From contig CM076262.1 of assembly GCA_038380795.1 (NCBI GenBank), positions 68,964,629 through 69,028,628 of the forward strand: DNA of 64,000 nucleotides, given 5' to 3'. Each line of letters opens with the position of its first letter. Position 1 is the first letter of the stretch. This DNA comes from Pyrocephalus nanus. Its lineage: Eukaryota > Chordata > Aves > Passeriformes > Tyrannidae. The position numbers and the translations under genes were made by a program. This document shows, one piece after another, positions 12,849 through 23,526 of this stretch. The notes below the pieces were generated by a model. The model worked only from the letters and a program-made list of their open reading frames with translations, was not told the DNA's origin and did no database searches.

Positions 12849-13460
12849 TAGAATCCCAGAATGGTTTGGGTTGGAAGGGACCTTAAATCCCATCCAGTGC
12901 CAATCCCTGCCATGGGCAGGGAGACCTTCCACTATCCCAGGTTACTCCAAGCCCTGTCCAACCTGGCCTTGGACACTTCCAGGGATCCAGGGGCAGCCAC
13001 AGCTTCTCTGGGCAACCTGAGCCAGGGCCTCCCCACCCTCACAGGGAAGAATCACTTCCCAATATCCAGTTTAAACTCTCTGTCAGTTTGGAGCCATTCC
13101 CCCTTGTCCTGTCACTTCAGGCCTTTGTAAATAGTCTCTCTCTCCATCTTTCTTGTAGCTCCTTCAGGCACTGAAAAGCCCCAGTTAGGTCACCCCGAAG
13201 CTTCTCTTTCCAGGCTGAACAATCCCAACTGCTCCAGCCTTTCCTCTCAGCAGAGCTGCTCCATCTCTCTGCTCATCTTGGTGCCTCCTCTGGACTCTCT
13301 CCAGCAGCTCCATGTCCCTCCTGTGCTGTTCCCCAGGGCTGGAGCAGCTCTGCAGGGGGGTCTCACCTGAAAGGGCAGAGGGGCAGAATCACCTCCCTCA
13401 CCTGCTGCCCACGCTGTGGGATCAAGCCCAGGATCTGTTTGGCTTTTTGGGCTGCAATTT
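12849..13460 (-). mobile_element. CR1 LINE, antisense, about 610 bp
   Basis: The longest antisense CR1 in the window with a well preserved terminus. The plus strand opens with AGAATCCCAGAATGGTTTGG, then GGTTGGAAGGGACCTTAAATC, which is the reverse complement of the canonical CR1 3' end. It continues through GCAGCCACAGCTTCTCTGGG, CCCTTGTCCTGTCACTTCAGG, the CTGAACAATCCCAACTGCTCC block, and CAGAATCACCTCCCTCACCTG, corresponding to the C-terminal part of the ORF2 reverse transcriptase and the 3' UTR. It is 5'-truncated at about 13460. Indels break the reading frame, so it cannot move. Confidence 0.95.
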
Positions 13461-14045
13461 ATACTTTTATATCCATGAGTCCCAAAAAGTTCTCTAACAT
13501 GAGCACCTGAAAATGGGGAAGCAATTAGGAGGAATTCAGTCCTTTCACAAACACGTTTACCTCGGCCGCCGTTCAGGGGTGTCAGGAGTCAGACACAATC
13601 CCTACGTGGGTGGAAGGCTGAGCGGGAGGGGATGAGGAATTTGAGACACCTGGAATGGGGTTCATCCCGCAGACAGCAGTGCAATACATGCCCTCCATCT
13701 GCTGAAGTCTCCCAGCACGGCAGACTCTCAGCTGGTCCCCGGCTGCCACAGCTCAGCTGGAGCGTCACCCCAGGCCCCTCCAAGTGACAGCAGCACCTGC
13801 TCCTGCTGCTGAACTCAGCCACTGGAAAGTGGTGCTGAGGTGCCTCGAGTCCTTTTCCCAGGTGTAACTCCCACAGGGAATTCATTCTCTGCACCCCTCT
13901 CAGCCTCAGGCCAAAATTCACGTGAGCAGGGGAATCTGGGGCACCCGTGAGCAGCTGCTGGGTCTGTATCTGACAGTGCAGGAGGGATTGCTTTGGAAAA
14001 ATCAGCCCTCTGCAAAATTCTCCTTTCAACACGGCCGTAAAGGCC
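13461..14045. other. GC-rich, CpG-containing block, no known repeat
   Basis: Immediately after the CR1 truncation point, the sequence from about 13560 to 14040 is clearly richer in G+C than its surroundings. It keeps many CpGs, for example CTCGGCCGCCGTTC at its left edge and CACGGCCGTAAAGGCCG at its right edge, plus an E-box CACGTG at about 13919. A minus-strand frame of 147 codons runs across it, but its translation is unlike any family I know and is rich in C, S, L and R, as GC-rich non-coding frames often are. It could be a small regulatory CpG block or an unrecognised repeat. Confidence 0.35.
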
Positions 14046-17036
14046 GAACTAAAAGCTGGGGTTGAATTTTCATGGGTTTAAATTGATCATCTTTTGGTTC
14101 ACCACAGGAATTGTCATGATGAGTTTTCTCCTTATAACTCCAGTTTTTGATTTTAATTCTTAGCAGGGAATTTGGAGATGTTGTAGAAACCTGAGAACCT
14201 CAATTAGGAGCAGAATAACTTCTATTAAACCTTTTCCTCCATTTTTTTTTTTGCCTAGAAGTTGCATATGGAATACGACTGAAATGAGGCAGCCACTAGG
14301 GTATGCAAAACATTACACAGGCATAATTCATATTTCATGAGATCCTTCACAGAGAATGGAATGGTTAAAGGGAAGAGTAAGTTATATTAAATATTTAAGA
14401 ATCTGCTACACTCCATACAAGCCTTAGCAATGCAGTAAGCAGCTAATAGATGCTTATCATTGTTCTTGTCCTCTTAAATTACTCTTAAATATTTATATTA
14501 GGATAAAAATAATGCAGATGGCAGAAAGCAAGCAGTGGAAGGTAACGATGGAGAAGAATGAGGTCATACCTTCTGAGGGAAAAAAGTTATTATTGAGCAA
14601 AGAGTTGCTACTCTTACATAAAAAGCTAAACAAGTGTATTTTTTACTTTAATAATGAGATCCTTGACTGAGAATCAAGGCAAAGGATCCCGCAGAGATCA
14701 AACACTCTACCAAAAGTCATTGACACTTTTGCTTCTGTTTCACTTGGGCTTTTTGCAAAATGGAGACGTGACAGATGCTGTGACGTTTTGAAAACATCCT
14801 CATTTTAACTGGGACCTTTGCAGTATCAAAGACTAAAATGAACAGTTTAAGTTTTCAGAATAGTTCCATCATCTTTTCCTCAACAAATCGAACTTGGTAC
14901 TGAATTGGTTTTTAAGATTTGTTCATTGCTTTTCCATTCCTGAGAACTGACCCCCACTGACCAGCTCTCCAAGGGGCTGCAAAGATGGACCACGATGGTC
15001 TCCACCAGCTCCAGTGTTTCCATGTACCCATCCCTTGTTCACATCACTTGGCAGGACAGACTTTGGGTTTAGTACCAGCTTAATGTCTGGACCACTATCC
15101 CCTCCGAGCCTGAGCTTACAGACAGCAATATTTACACAGACAGCAGAAAAAAATTCTGTGATTTGGACACCCATGTGTTAGATGAAGAACAAAGACCTCA
15201 GAAAACTCAAATAATTGCCTAGGATATCAGCAACAAAGACCACGGACAAACAAAAGCAGGCAGAGATGAGAAGGAGGGGTGGTGAAATCTTCAAGATAGC
15301 AGAGTTCCTCAGCCAAGTTTTCATTTCAGAAGAAAACCAGGGGATGGGGTAGAAAGTTATCTCCTTGCTTTGTTCCTTCTCCCTTCCTCTATCCCTCCCT
15401 TTCCACTTAGGTTGTTATCACTCACCTATCCCTCCACTTTTCCTGCTTCCCCAAATCTCACCAGCATGAAAACATGTAATTTGCAATGTTTTAACAACAT
15501 ATTAATGAAGGTAAAGCAATCCAGGGTTCTGGGACTATCGCTGAGGTGACTTTGAGAACATTTAAACGCACATTTAATTTGATTAATCCCTAATTCTAGA
15601 CTCCTGTTCATAAAAATAACATCTGCACCATGGTTCTGTCATATCACAAGGTTAGTAATATGCTTATACCAAATGTTCCTTTTGGATTTCTAGAGGCACA
15701 AATTATAATGATACAGGAAAAAAAATCACAAAAACTTAACAGCTTTCATGCCCAATCTGTCATTTCTGTTGTAGCTGTGGAACCTGAGAGTTAATGGAAA
15801 GAGGACAACTAGAAAAATGGGAATGGACTAATATGCATTTATTATTGGAATACCGTAAGGAATTGAAAAATAAGGATTTTTACATATTTTTCCCATATAA
15901 GAACTTGACATTTTCTAAATAATTTAAATTGTTTTGACAGTTTACAAACTGATAGCTGTAAATATTCAGCAGTAGAGGTGCAATGTTTCACAATATTTAG
16001 GCTGAGAGTGAAAAAATAAATATTCTGTACTGTGAATTTCCTGACTTACAACATGCAATCATTCCCAGAGTGGAAAAGCCAGCTATTATGGGATGGGGGC
16101 ACTCTTGCTGACAGGGAGAACTGAAAATCAAGGAGTTTGTGGGGAAATATTTTTCCCCACAAAGATGACTTTTCTTTCGGATGTCAAGAGGCATAACTTT
16201 TCCACTAACCCTCAGCAGGAAAAGGCAACACGGGAGATAAATCACACAAGTAACAAACGATTAGGCTTCTCTGACCTAATTTATGTAGAAATTTCAAATT
16301 TCTCCAGGTCTGCTTTACAAACAGACAGTAAAATTTGAAATATTTATCTTAGAAGGGTGAGGCAAATACATCTTATACTTCAGTTTTTGTGAAAAAGGAA
16401 GAATTATTGGCCAGGAAGAAAAAGAGATGATCCTAAAAATGATGGCATCTTTCTTAGTAGTTTAGAGATAGAAATTATTGACCTCTGGTGAATGACAGCT
16501 AGAATATTTTTATGGATGAAAATAATTTAAGAGTTTTGGAAAATGCCTCCTAACTCTGTAACTAGAATAGTAAGTGGTGGATACTTTAGGAAAAAATACT
16601 CCAGTAGAAAATCTAGGCATGTCTTATTTAACCCCACAAGAAGGTAAGAACAGCAATTCAGTATGGACAATTTAGAAAAATCCAGATTTCAGGAGCAGTG
16701 TGCATCTTTCAGAGGAGAGAGGGGGAAAAAAACAAAATGAAATCATCTTCATTGCTGCCAGTTTGCAGCTCGTCTTTGCTGGCTGCTCGAGGAGAGCTTT
16801 ACTCACAGCGGCAGCTAGTGGCTGCGGGGGAAGCTGAATAAAGATGGAAATGCAGGAATTGATTTGTCTGGAGTACTTGTAAGCTAATGCCATTGATTTG
16901 CATGGGCAAGGAGCTTCTGATAAATCTGACCCCCTCTTTTGTAGCAGAATGTCACATCTTCCTTCAGCCTCAGTCATCCCTGTGCAAGAGTTGTTTTTGA
17001 TATTTGCTTTCTGGTCTTACACAGGTCGTGTAGTGT
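14046..17036. other. Unique AT-rich stretch
   Basis: Three kilobases without a recognisable gene or interspersed repeat. Frames are short and stop-rich. The one structural feature is a perfect 12-bp inverted repeat at 16136-16163. Confidence 0.5.
16136..16163. repeat. Perfect 12-bp inverted repeat, 4-nt loop
   Basis: The arms TTTGTGGGGAAA (16136-16147) and TTTCCCCACAAA (16152-16163) are exact reverse complements around the loop TATT. The stem is too short for a microRNA precursor. It could form a small cruciform or hairpin, or be chance in AT-rich DNA. Confidence 0.8.
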
Positions 17037-17279
17037 CATCACAGAACGGCTTGGGTTGGAAGGGACCTCAAATCCCATCCAGTGCCAACCCCTTGCCATG
17101 GGCAGGGACACCTTCCACTGTCCCAGGTTGCTCGGAGCCACATCCAATCTGGCCTTGGACACTCCCAGGGATGGGGCAGCCACAGCTTCACTGGGCAACC
17201 TGTGCCAGGGCCTCCCCACCCACACAGGGAAGAATTTCTTCCTAACATATAATCTAAACCTACTCTCTGTCAGTTTGAA
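17037..17279 (-). mobile_element. CR1 LINE, antisense 3' fragment
   Basis: The plus strand starts with TCATCACAGAACGGCTTGGG and GTTGGAAGGGACCTC, the reverse complement of the CR1 3' end with its terminal octamers still visible. The CCATGGGCAGGGACACCTTCC and GATGGGGCAGCCACAGCTTC blocks follow. It breaks off at TCTCTGTCAGTTTGAAC, where a second CR1 terminus begins. This is the left member of a three-piece CR1 cluster. Confidence 0.94.
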
Positions 17280-17345
17280 CCACAGAATCCATTATATTTG
17301 TAAAGGACCTCTGAGATCATCAACTCCAACCTGTGACTGATCACC
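17280..17345 (-). mobile_element. CR1 LINE terminus, second subfamily, antisense
   Basis: About 65 bp beginning CCACAGAATCCATTATATTTG and running through GGACCTCTGAGATCATCAAC to CCAACCTGTGACTGATCACC. This is the reverse complement of another CR1 3' end, one whose sense strand ends with a GTCACAGGTTGGACTCGATGA-like motif. It abuts the preceding CR1 copy, so it probably inserted into it or replaced the remainder of it. Confidence 0.8.
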
Positions 17346-17501
17346 AGAGGGAAAGAGGACAGTCTCCTACTCTGGAGAGATTCAAACCCCTCCTGGTCAC
17401 AATCCTGTGCAACCTGCTGCAGGTGACCCTGCTTGAGCAGGGAGTTGAACCGGATGATCTCCAGAGAGCCCTGCCAGTCCCATCCACCCCGTGTGATCCT
17501 G
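17346..17501 (+). mobile_element. CR1 LINE, sense 3' fragment
   Basis: Sense-orientation CR1 3' end. TGGAGAGATTCAAACCCCTCC is followed by CACAATCCTGTGCAACCTGC, GGTGACCCTGCTTGAGCAGG, GATGATCTCCAGAG and the terminal GTGTGATCCTGA. It lies in inverted orientation to the two antisense pieces on its left, so three CR1 termini occupy only 465 bp. Confidence 0.9.
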
Positions 17502-17679
17502 ACAGCCCCCGTGCCACTGCCTGGGCATCTGTGCCTGGCACGGAGCCAAGCGCTGACCCTGCTGTGGCCACTCTCACACACCCGCGTCTGCTCTTCGCTC
17601 CCGCAGTACGCTGTTCCGTGATGTCTCTGGGTTGGGTTCTGCACGTTCTGTCCCTTCTGTCCATTTTACCCCAAAAAGA

Positions 17680-17705
17680 GGGGCTCGGGGGGGGGCCGGG
17701 CCGGG
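17680..17705 (+). promoter_or_regulatory. G-quadruplex motif
   Basis: Four or more G runs with very short loops: GGGG, then CTC, a nine-base G run, CC, GGG, CC, GGG. This satisfies the classical G3+N1-7 rule on the plus strand, 15 bp upstream of the CTCF-type site. Confidence 0.75.
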
Positions 17706-17720
17706 CGGTCCCGGGCGCGG

Positions 17721-17735
17721 CCACCAGAGGGCAGC
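17721..17735 (+). promoter_or_regulatory. CTCF-type binding motif
   Basis: The sequence CCACCAGAGGGCAGC fits the vertebrate CTCF core consensus (CCDSYAGRKGGCRSY) at every position. CTCF is the zinc-finger protein that anchors chromatin loops and insulators, and motif orientation sets loop direction; here the motif is on the plus strand. It sits in the CpG-dense patch and next to a G4 motif, a combination often seen at strong sites. Occupancy cannot be judged from sequence. Confidence 0.7.
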
Positions 17736-17782
17736 GCAGACCCGCCAGCGACCCCCAAGGTGCGGGGTGGGGGGACCGCGGG

Positions 17783-18000
17783 TCCCTCCCTCCATCCCTT
17801 CATCGCTCCCTCCACTCCATTCCTGCCTCCTCCTCTCTGTCCCTCCTTCATTCCATCCCTCCCTCCATCCCTCTATCCTTTCTTCCATTCCTCTCTCCAT
17901 CCCTCCCTCCTCTCCATCCTTCCTTCCATTCCTCCTTCCTTCCTTCCTCCCCTCCATCTCCCCTTCCTTCTATCCCTCCTTCCCTCCCCTCATTCCTCCC
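17783..18000 (+). repeat. Pyrimidine-rich low-complexity tract, 218 bp
   Basis: Almost entirely C and T, built from imperfect TCCC, CCTT and CATCC units, such as CCCTCCCTCCATCCC. The minus strand is the matching G/A-rich strand. Such tracts can form intramolecular triplex (H-DNA) and are unstable. All long open frames across this tract are artefacts of its low complexity, with S/P/L/F on the plus strand and E/G/R on the minus strand. Confidence 0.92.
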
Positions 18001-18371
18001 TGGGAGGGGCTGGCTCTCACCCCAGGGAGCGAGCTCAGCGTTCTGAATTCCTGACACACATGTGCACCCCCCTTCTCCTTCCCCAGCACTTTGAGTGCAT
18101 GAGGCACCTGGGAACAGGGCCACAGCACTGGGATTTGTGATGGAGAGCCAGGAGAGGCAGGTGCTGACTCACCATTCACACCCCACATCCATCTCGGAGT
18201 CCTGGAGAGCCGGGCACTCCCTGTGGGGCCACCCAGGAAATGCAGTCCCTGAAGCCATCTGGGTCAAGTGATTCTTCCTGATAAATTGATTTGCTGTTCC
18301 AGGCTGGGTCATTTAATGAGTGTGACTTGTCTTTAAAAATGTGTTTTACCCCCAGCTCTGGGGTTTTACTC
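18001..18371. other. Moderately GC-rich spacer
   Basis: Between the pyrimidine tract and the next CR1 copy, the sequence is moderately GC-rich and holds no recognisable gene or repeat. Confidence 0.45.
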
Positions 18372-18764
18372 CTACAATATCCTGAGCTGGAAAGGATCCA
18401 CAAAGATCATCCAGTCCATCTCCTGGCCCTGCACAGATGCCCCAACAATCCCACTCTGTCAGAGCATTGTCCAAACACTCCTGGAGCTCTGGCAGCCTTG
18501 TTGGCCATGCCCTGGGGAGCCTGTTCAGTGCCTGACCATCATCTGAGGAAAGAACCTTCTCCTGATATCCAGCCTAAACCTCCCCTGACACAACTGCAGG
18601 CCATTCCCTCAGGTCCTGTCACTGGTCACTCAGAGTAGAGATCAGAAGTGCCCCTTAGGAGGAGCTGCAGATTCCCATCAGCTCTGACCTCAGTCTCCTT
18701 TTCCCCAACTGAACAAACCAAGTGCCCTCAGCCTCTTCTCATGTGGCTTTCCCCCATAGGCTCT
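18372..18764 (-). mobile_element. CR1 LINE, older subfamily, antisense
   Basis: The plus strand reads AATATCCTGAGCTGGAAAGG, ATCATCCAGTCCATCTCCTGG, CCAACAATCCCACTCTGTCAG, AACACTCCTGGAGCTCTGGC, then CAGGTCCTGTCACTGGTCAC. This is the reverse complement of a CR1 subfamily 3' end different from those at 10.0 and 12.8 kb. It is diverged, with many small indels, and therefore probably older. It is 5'-truncated near 18764. Confidence 0.9.
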
Positions 18765-21170
18765 CATGCTACTTAACAATTGAAATCATTTGGGTGCTCA
18801 TTAAAAACCAACAAATTGTCCTGCTTTTTATGTTTAAGGACCATACCCAGCCAGACCAGAAGGGATTCAAGTGAGTCCTCAAGCCTTTCTACCACCTCTA
18901 AATCCAGAGGCATCATGTGCTGAGGAACAAAGGCACGTGATTTATTTTCATCTCTGTCTAAGCCTTGTCTCTTTTTCATCCACTTTCTCCTAAGGAAATG
19001 TCACAGGGACAATGACACTGATCTAAGTGCACCTGCTGACGGTGCTGTGTATGCACAAGGGCCAAGGCACAGTCCAGCCTCTCCCCTGCTCCTCTTGCTC
19101 CAGAACTGACACCTCCAGATCGGGAAGTACAGGGGGAATCAGATACAGGGATTTATTTGATTAACTGTTCCTAACACAGCACTCATGAGGATGTTCTGAA
19201 AGACACTAACATAATTATGTGCAAACATATTGCTCATTGACATTTCCTTCCTGCCTGAGCAAATTATCCCAGCAGCTGATTGTCAGCAATCTGTTATTTA
19301 GCAGGGCCTGCTTTGCTGCTGGAAGCCCAAACACAACCCTGTAACTTTGGGCAGTGAGGTAATATTAACAACAGTCCAGTCTTTACTACCCAGAACTAAA
19401 ACTGCTCTGAAAGAACACTGAAGCTGCAAGATCGAGCACTCATACTGTAAGAAATAATAGAATTAACTTTTCTAGGCAAGCTTGGCTTGGAACATTGTTC
19501 ACATGTTCTAGTATAGCTTTAGTGAAGTGATTATAAGGCATTTCTCTGAAGTTCTCCCCATCATTTCTCTGTTCATACAAGGAAAACTATTTCTGAAAAG
19601 TAATAAATTACATTGGCTTATTTTAAAGCCCAAGCCCTCTGATTTGCTTTAGCAGCCTGCAAGCTCACAGGGAGTTAGTTTCAGAAATTCAACTTCCCTC
19701 TAATGCCACGAGATACTGAGGAAAGCAAAGCACCTGGAGGAGATCAGAACTTAAACCAATTATAGATGGAATTTGAAAGCACCATTTGTCTAATTTCAGC
19801 CAAGGTCACAAGAGAAATTTGTGCTAAAAATAGTCATTTTACTATTCTGGAGAAAAGCAAAAAGATTAATTTTTAATTATAGAAAAAGTATTTAACTTTC
19901 GAAGCTCACTGAGGAGTGCAGCCAAGAAAGAAGGCAAAGAGAAGCACAGCAGTAGAAAATCTGAAACCTGACTTCAGGTCTTGAGAAAATGCTATGCTCT
20001 GTGTAAAATGGTTTGCAGGATAGAGAAAGAAGAAAGCAGGGTTATCAATATTTCTGAAATATAAGGCATGGGAGAAATGAATCCTACAGAGACGAAGTTA
20101 TTTGAAAGCTTTTAAAATGGAAATGGATTGAATTTGAGCTCTTCTGGTTTAATACTGATTTGAAATGGAGATGATGTGAATTGCTCTGAAACTGTTTTTG
20201 CTCTGCAGTACCAATACAGATTTTAACCAATTTCTTGCAGGATTTTTCATAATTTTTTTTTTTTTTTTTTTAGCATAGCTTTTGCCAGTCCTACCCACAG
20301 CAGAAAGAGTGTGCACATGGGCTTACACCTGATGGTTTATATTGCTGGTGGATGTGCTGGGCAACATCTGCTGAGATTATAAAACCTTTTTATCATTCAA
20401 AGTCACCCAGCAATGCTGGAAAACCAGCAGTGACCAGGAGGATTACTGAAGAACAGAAATCAACATACAGTGGTTACATTCCAAAGAATTAACCGTGTTG
20501 TTTAGAGACTATTAACAGAATTCTTCAAAGAATGGTGAATTTCTGAGCCATATCATGTAATTTGTTGAACTTTTGATATTTGATGAAATACTATGTGTAT
20601 TCCAAAGCAATTGCACAGTTTCCTTTGAGACCATAGAATATTTTATCTTCTGTGTTATGTCTATACTGTGTTTATACACTGAAACATTTTCCAGAAGTAC
20701 AAATAAACTGGGGATTAGGATCACTTGCATGAACAGTTTGATTGATAAGAAATCTGAAGAGAATACCTCCAGTTCAAATTCTTAAATACCATCTGATATT
20801 GAGAGTTTATTCTGGGGAGGGAATAAAAGAAGTGAAACAGTGAGAGACATTTCAGAGAAATACTGGAGAGCTGGTAACTAATGCTTAGTGCTACTCTGCT
20901 AATTAGATTGCAGCTTAGAGAGGGGAATTAAGCAATTAATTTCCTCCACAATAACAGTTAGTGTTTCCACTGGACAGTGATGTATCGTGCAATCTACTTA
21001 GTTCAGGAAGGGATAAAACAATAACATTCCACCATCAAATATTTGTATTTATATTGTAGCTTAAGGCAGTTAATGAGATGGGGAATTGGGTTTATACAAC
21101 AACTATCTTAAGAAGATAGAAAAAGCTTTCTCTCATTAATTATCATCCTTTCAATTAAAGCCTGATCCAG
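18765..21170. other. Unique AT-rich stretch
   Basis: No recognisable gene or interspersed repeat over 2.4 kb. It contains a 19-base T run at 20253-20271. Frames are shorter than about 75 codons and show no coding character. Confidence 0.5.
20253..20271 (+). repeat. Poly(T) run, 19 bases
   Basis: A homopolymer T run preceded by TTTTTCATAA and followed by AGCATAGC. It looks like an acceptor (T tract, then TAG), but no open frame of note follows. Confidence 0.9.
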
Positions 21171-21887
21171 TGACAACACCCCCCCCCCCTGCAGCTCCAG
21201 GCTGGGGCAGAGGGGCTGGAAAGCTGGGAAAGACCCTGGGGGTGCTGATGACAGCGGCTGGACACAAGCCCAGCTCTGCCCAGGGGGGCAAGGAGGCCAA
21301 GGGCTGGGTCAGCAATGGTGTGGCAGCAGGACCAGGGCAGGGATTGTTCCTCTGTGGTGGCACTGCTGGGGCCATAACTCAAATCCTGGGGGCAGTTCTG
21401 GGCCCCTCAGGACAAAAAAAAAGACATTGAGGGGCTGGAGCAAGTCCAGGGAAGGGGCTGGAGCTGGGAAGGGGCTGGAGCAGCAGGAGCAGCTGAGGGA
21501 GCTGGGGGGTCTCAGCCTGGAGGCTGAGGAGGGGGAAAAGGAGGCTCAGGGGGGACCTTCTGGCTCTGCAACTCCCTGACAGGAGGGAGGAGCTGGAGAG
21601 GGGGTCAGGCTCTGCTCCGGAGAACAAGGGACTGGAGGAGAGGAAACAGCCTCAAGCTGTGCCAGAGGAAGTTCAGGTTGGACATCAGGAGGAATTTTGT
21701 GCTGGAAAGGATGGTCAGGCCTTGGAAGGGGCTGCCCAGGGAGGTGGTGGAGTCCCCACCCCTGGAGGTGTGCCAGGAGGGACTGGACATGGCACCAGTG
21801 CTCTGGGCTGGGGAACAAGGTGGGGATCAGTCATGGGTTGGACTCCATGACCTTGAAGGTCTTTTCCAACCTCAGCTACTCTCTGAT
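21171..21887 (+). mobile_element. CR1 LINE, sense, about 715 bp
   Basis: Longest sense CR1 in the window. It begins in the ORF2 C-terminal region at an 11-base C run (21179-21189), then GCAGCTCCAGGCTGGGGCAG, CCATAACTCAAATCCTGG, CAGTTCTGGGCCCCTCAGG, GACATTGAGGGGCTGGAGC and GTTGGACATCAGGAGGAATT. It finishes with GGGTTGGACTCCATGACC and GGTCTTTTCCAACCTC. One frame around 21678-21790 still encodes the conserved CR1 ORF2 tail, with DIRRNF, then [19 protein letters not shown]. Repeated indels break the rest. It is an inactive copy with an intact 3' side. Confidence 0.95.
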
Positions 21888-23501
21888 GTCCTTGAAGGCA
21901 ACGAGGCTTGGTGAAATGCAGTGCATTTCATTAAAGTGCTAAAAGCATTGCAAGAGTCAGAATGCCTGATGACCCAGAACATGCCAAGTTAACTTAATTC
22001 ACGTTTGTGACAGCATTAAGAGGAAAGTAAGACTCTTGTAATTTTAAAGCTTGACAGCAAAAAGGCTTGATAGCTGCACAATTCTGTCAGATTCTTTCAT
22101 TTCAGCATTTTCCTTAGAGTTATGAGAATTGCCCCAAATCAAGCCCGTTAAAAGCTCCCCCATAAAACACTTGATTTTCTTCTGCTAAACCCCTTTAGAA
22201 CAAACGGATTTATGGGCATTCACCATCTATTGTGACACCCACTACAGCCATATAAGCTCCAAGAATGGGAAGCTTAGCAGTTATAAATTACTATGCACAG
22301 GTATTTTGATGGATAGGAAGAAAATGGGAGAGGCAGTTTTGCTTTCAGCCTGATGAAGCTTAGCTAGAAACAATTAGTTTCACGATTTGGAATAAGTGTG
22401 GGAAGCAAAACAACAGTGATCTTGTTCAGTTGCTCAATCTTCCATTTTATGGCAAACAGAACTTAAAAGCCCGTTTAGTGGTCCTGTTAGAAGACCAAAC
22501 TTCTATGTTCAACTGTGTAGTGCATTCTCAAAATTAGATTCTTCTCTTCCAGTAAAAAAAATTAGTTGTGTAAGAACTGAAAACCGGACTAAGTTATTTA
22601 TAGATGAAGACTAAAATGTTTCTTCTATCAAAATAAATATTTTCTAGAATCATCTTCTTATGAGGTAACCAGAGTTTTTGCACAGCTGAAACTCAGTGGT
22701 GTCTTAGGTAATGCCTATGTTGAAAGACTTTTTAGGATTGAGTTATTTTTCTTATAATCTTCTTAATATTTCCTTCAGCTGGACTTAAAAATAGTATCTC
22801 AGTTATTAAATATATCTCAAGAATTTCCCCTAAAAACAAACCAACCCAGGCTGCATTCACTTCTTGCTCCCACTAGTGCTGTGAGAAGGCTTCAGCAGCA
22901 AGATTTCAGTTCATTCTAAGTTAAATTCCATTGAAGTGGAAATAAATACACCTTTTCAGCGAGTTAATTCACTCTCCTGCTAAAATCATCTGAGTTAACA
23001 GCTCTGTGAATGGTTAGGCAGTGTTCAGATTTGTACTTAACGAAGAGGAAAATCATAAAATTATTATAATGGTGAACATCTCTTCTTAATCCAGCATTTC
23101 CTTACCTTTCAATTTGTCAATTTTGTTTTTCCTTAGAGCACTATTGGAGTAGTAACCCAATTCTTAGCTCCGTGGAGGAATTGCAGAGTGCACATACCAG
23201 CCCTCCAATTACCTCCAGGGATGGCTGTTCAATTTTAATAAATGCAAGCTTACCATTTTGATTTTCAGGAGGTGTTACAAGAGTACAACACTGAGCACTG
23301 GGCATGAACTCCTGGAACAGCAGGTTACCAGGCTTTCAGAGTGTGCTAAATTATTTGGAAACAATTGCCATATCTCTGAGGTGAATTCGTGAAATAGCCT
23401 TATGAATACTTAGAATCCTTTCTACTTCTTGTTCTAAGATTTTACTGTATTGTACCACAAATCCTTTTATTCCCTGTTACTTAGGCAGCTATTAAATAAT
23501 T

Positions 23502-23526
23502 CATATATATATACACATACACACAA
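23502..23526 (+). repeat. TA/CA microsatellite
   Basis: A compound dinucleotide repeat of (TA)n passing into (CA)n, about 25 bp. It is probably polymorphic. Confidence 0.85.

Larger units (their letters stand above)
17575..17785. promoter_or_regulatory. Short CpG-dense patch (CpG-island-like)
   Basis: About 210 bp with a very high density of CpG dinucleotides compared with the rest of the window, including CCGGGCCGGGCGGTCCCGG, GGGCGCGGCC and GGACCGCGGG. It carries a G-quadruplex motif and a CTCF-type site. Preserved CpGs suggest that the patch is unmethylated in the germline, as promoters and insulators usually are. An acceptor-like CTTCGCTCCCGCAG lies at its left edge, but no exon could be followed from it. 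The length is below the usual island threshold. Confidence 0.55.

Noticed and set aside
17333..18054. Open frames of 237 and 140 codons on the plus strand, and 127 on the minus strand
   Set aside because: They run through CR1 sequence and the pyrimidine tract. The translations are low-complexity S/P/L/F or E/G/R strings, so openness comes from base composition, not coding.
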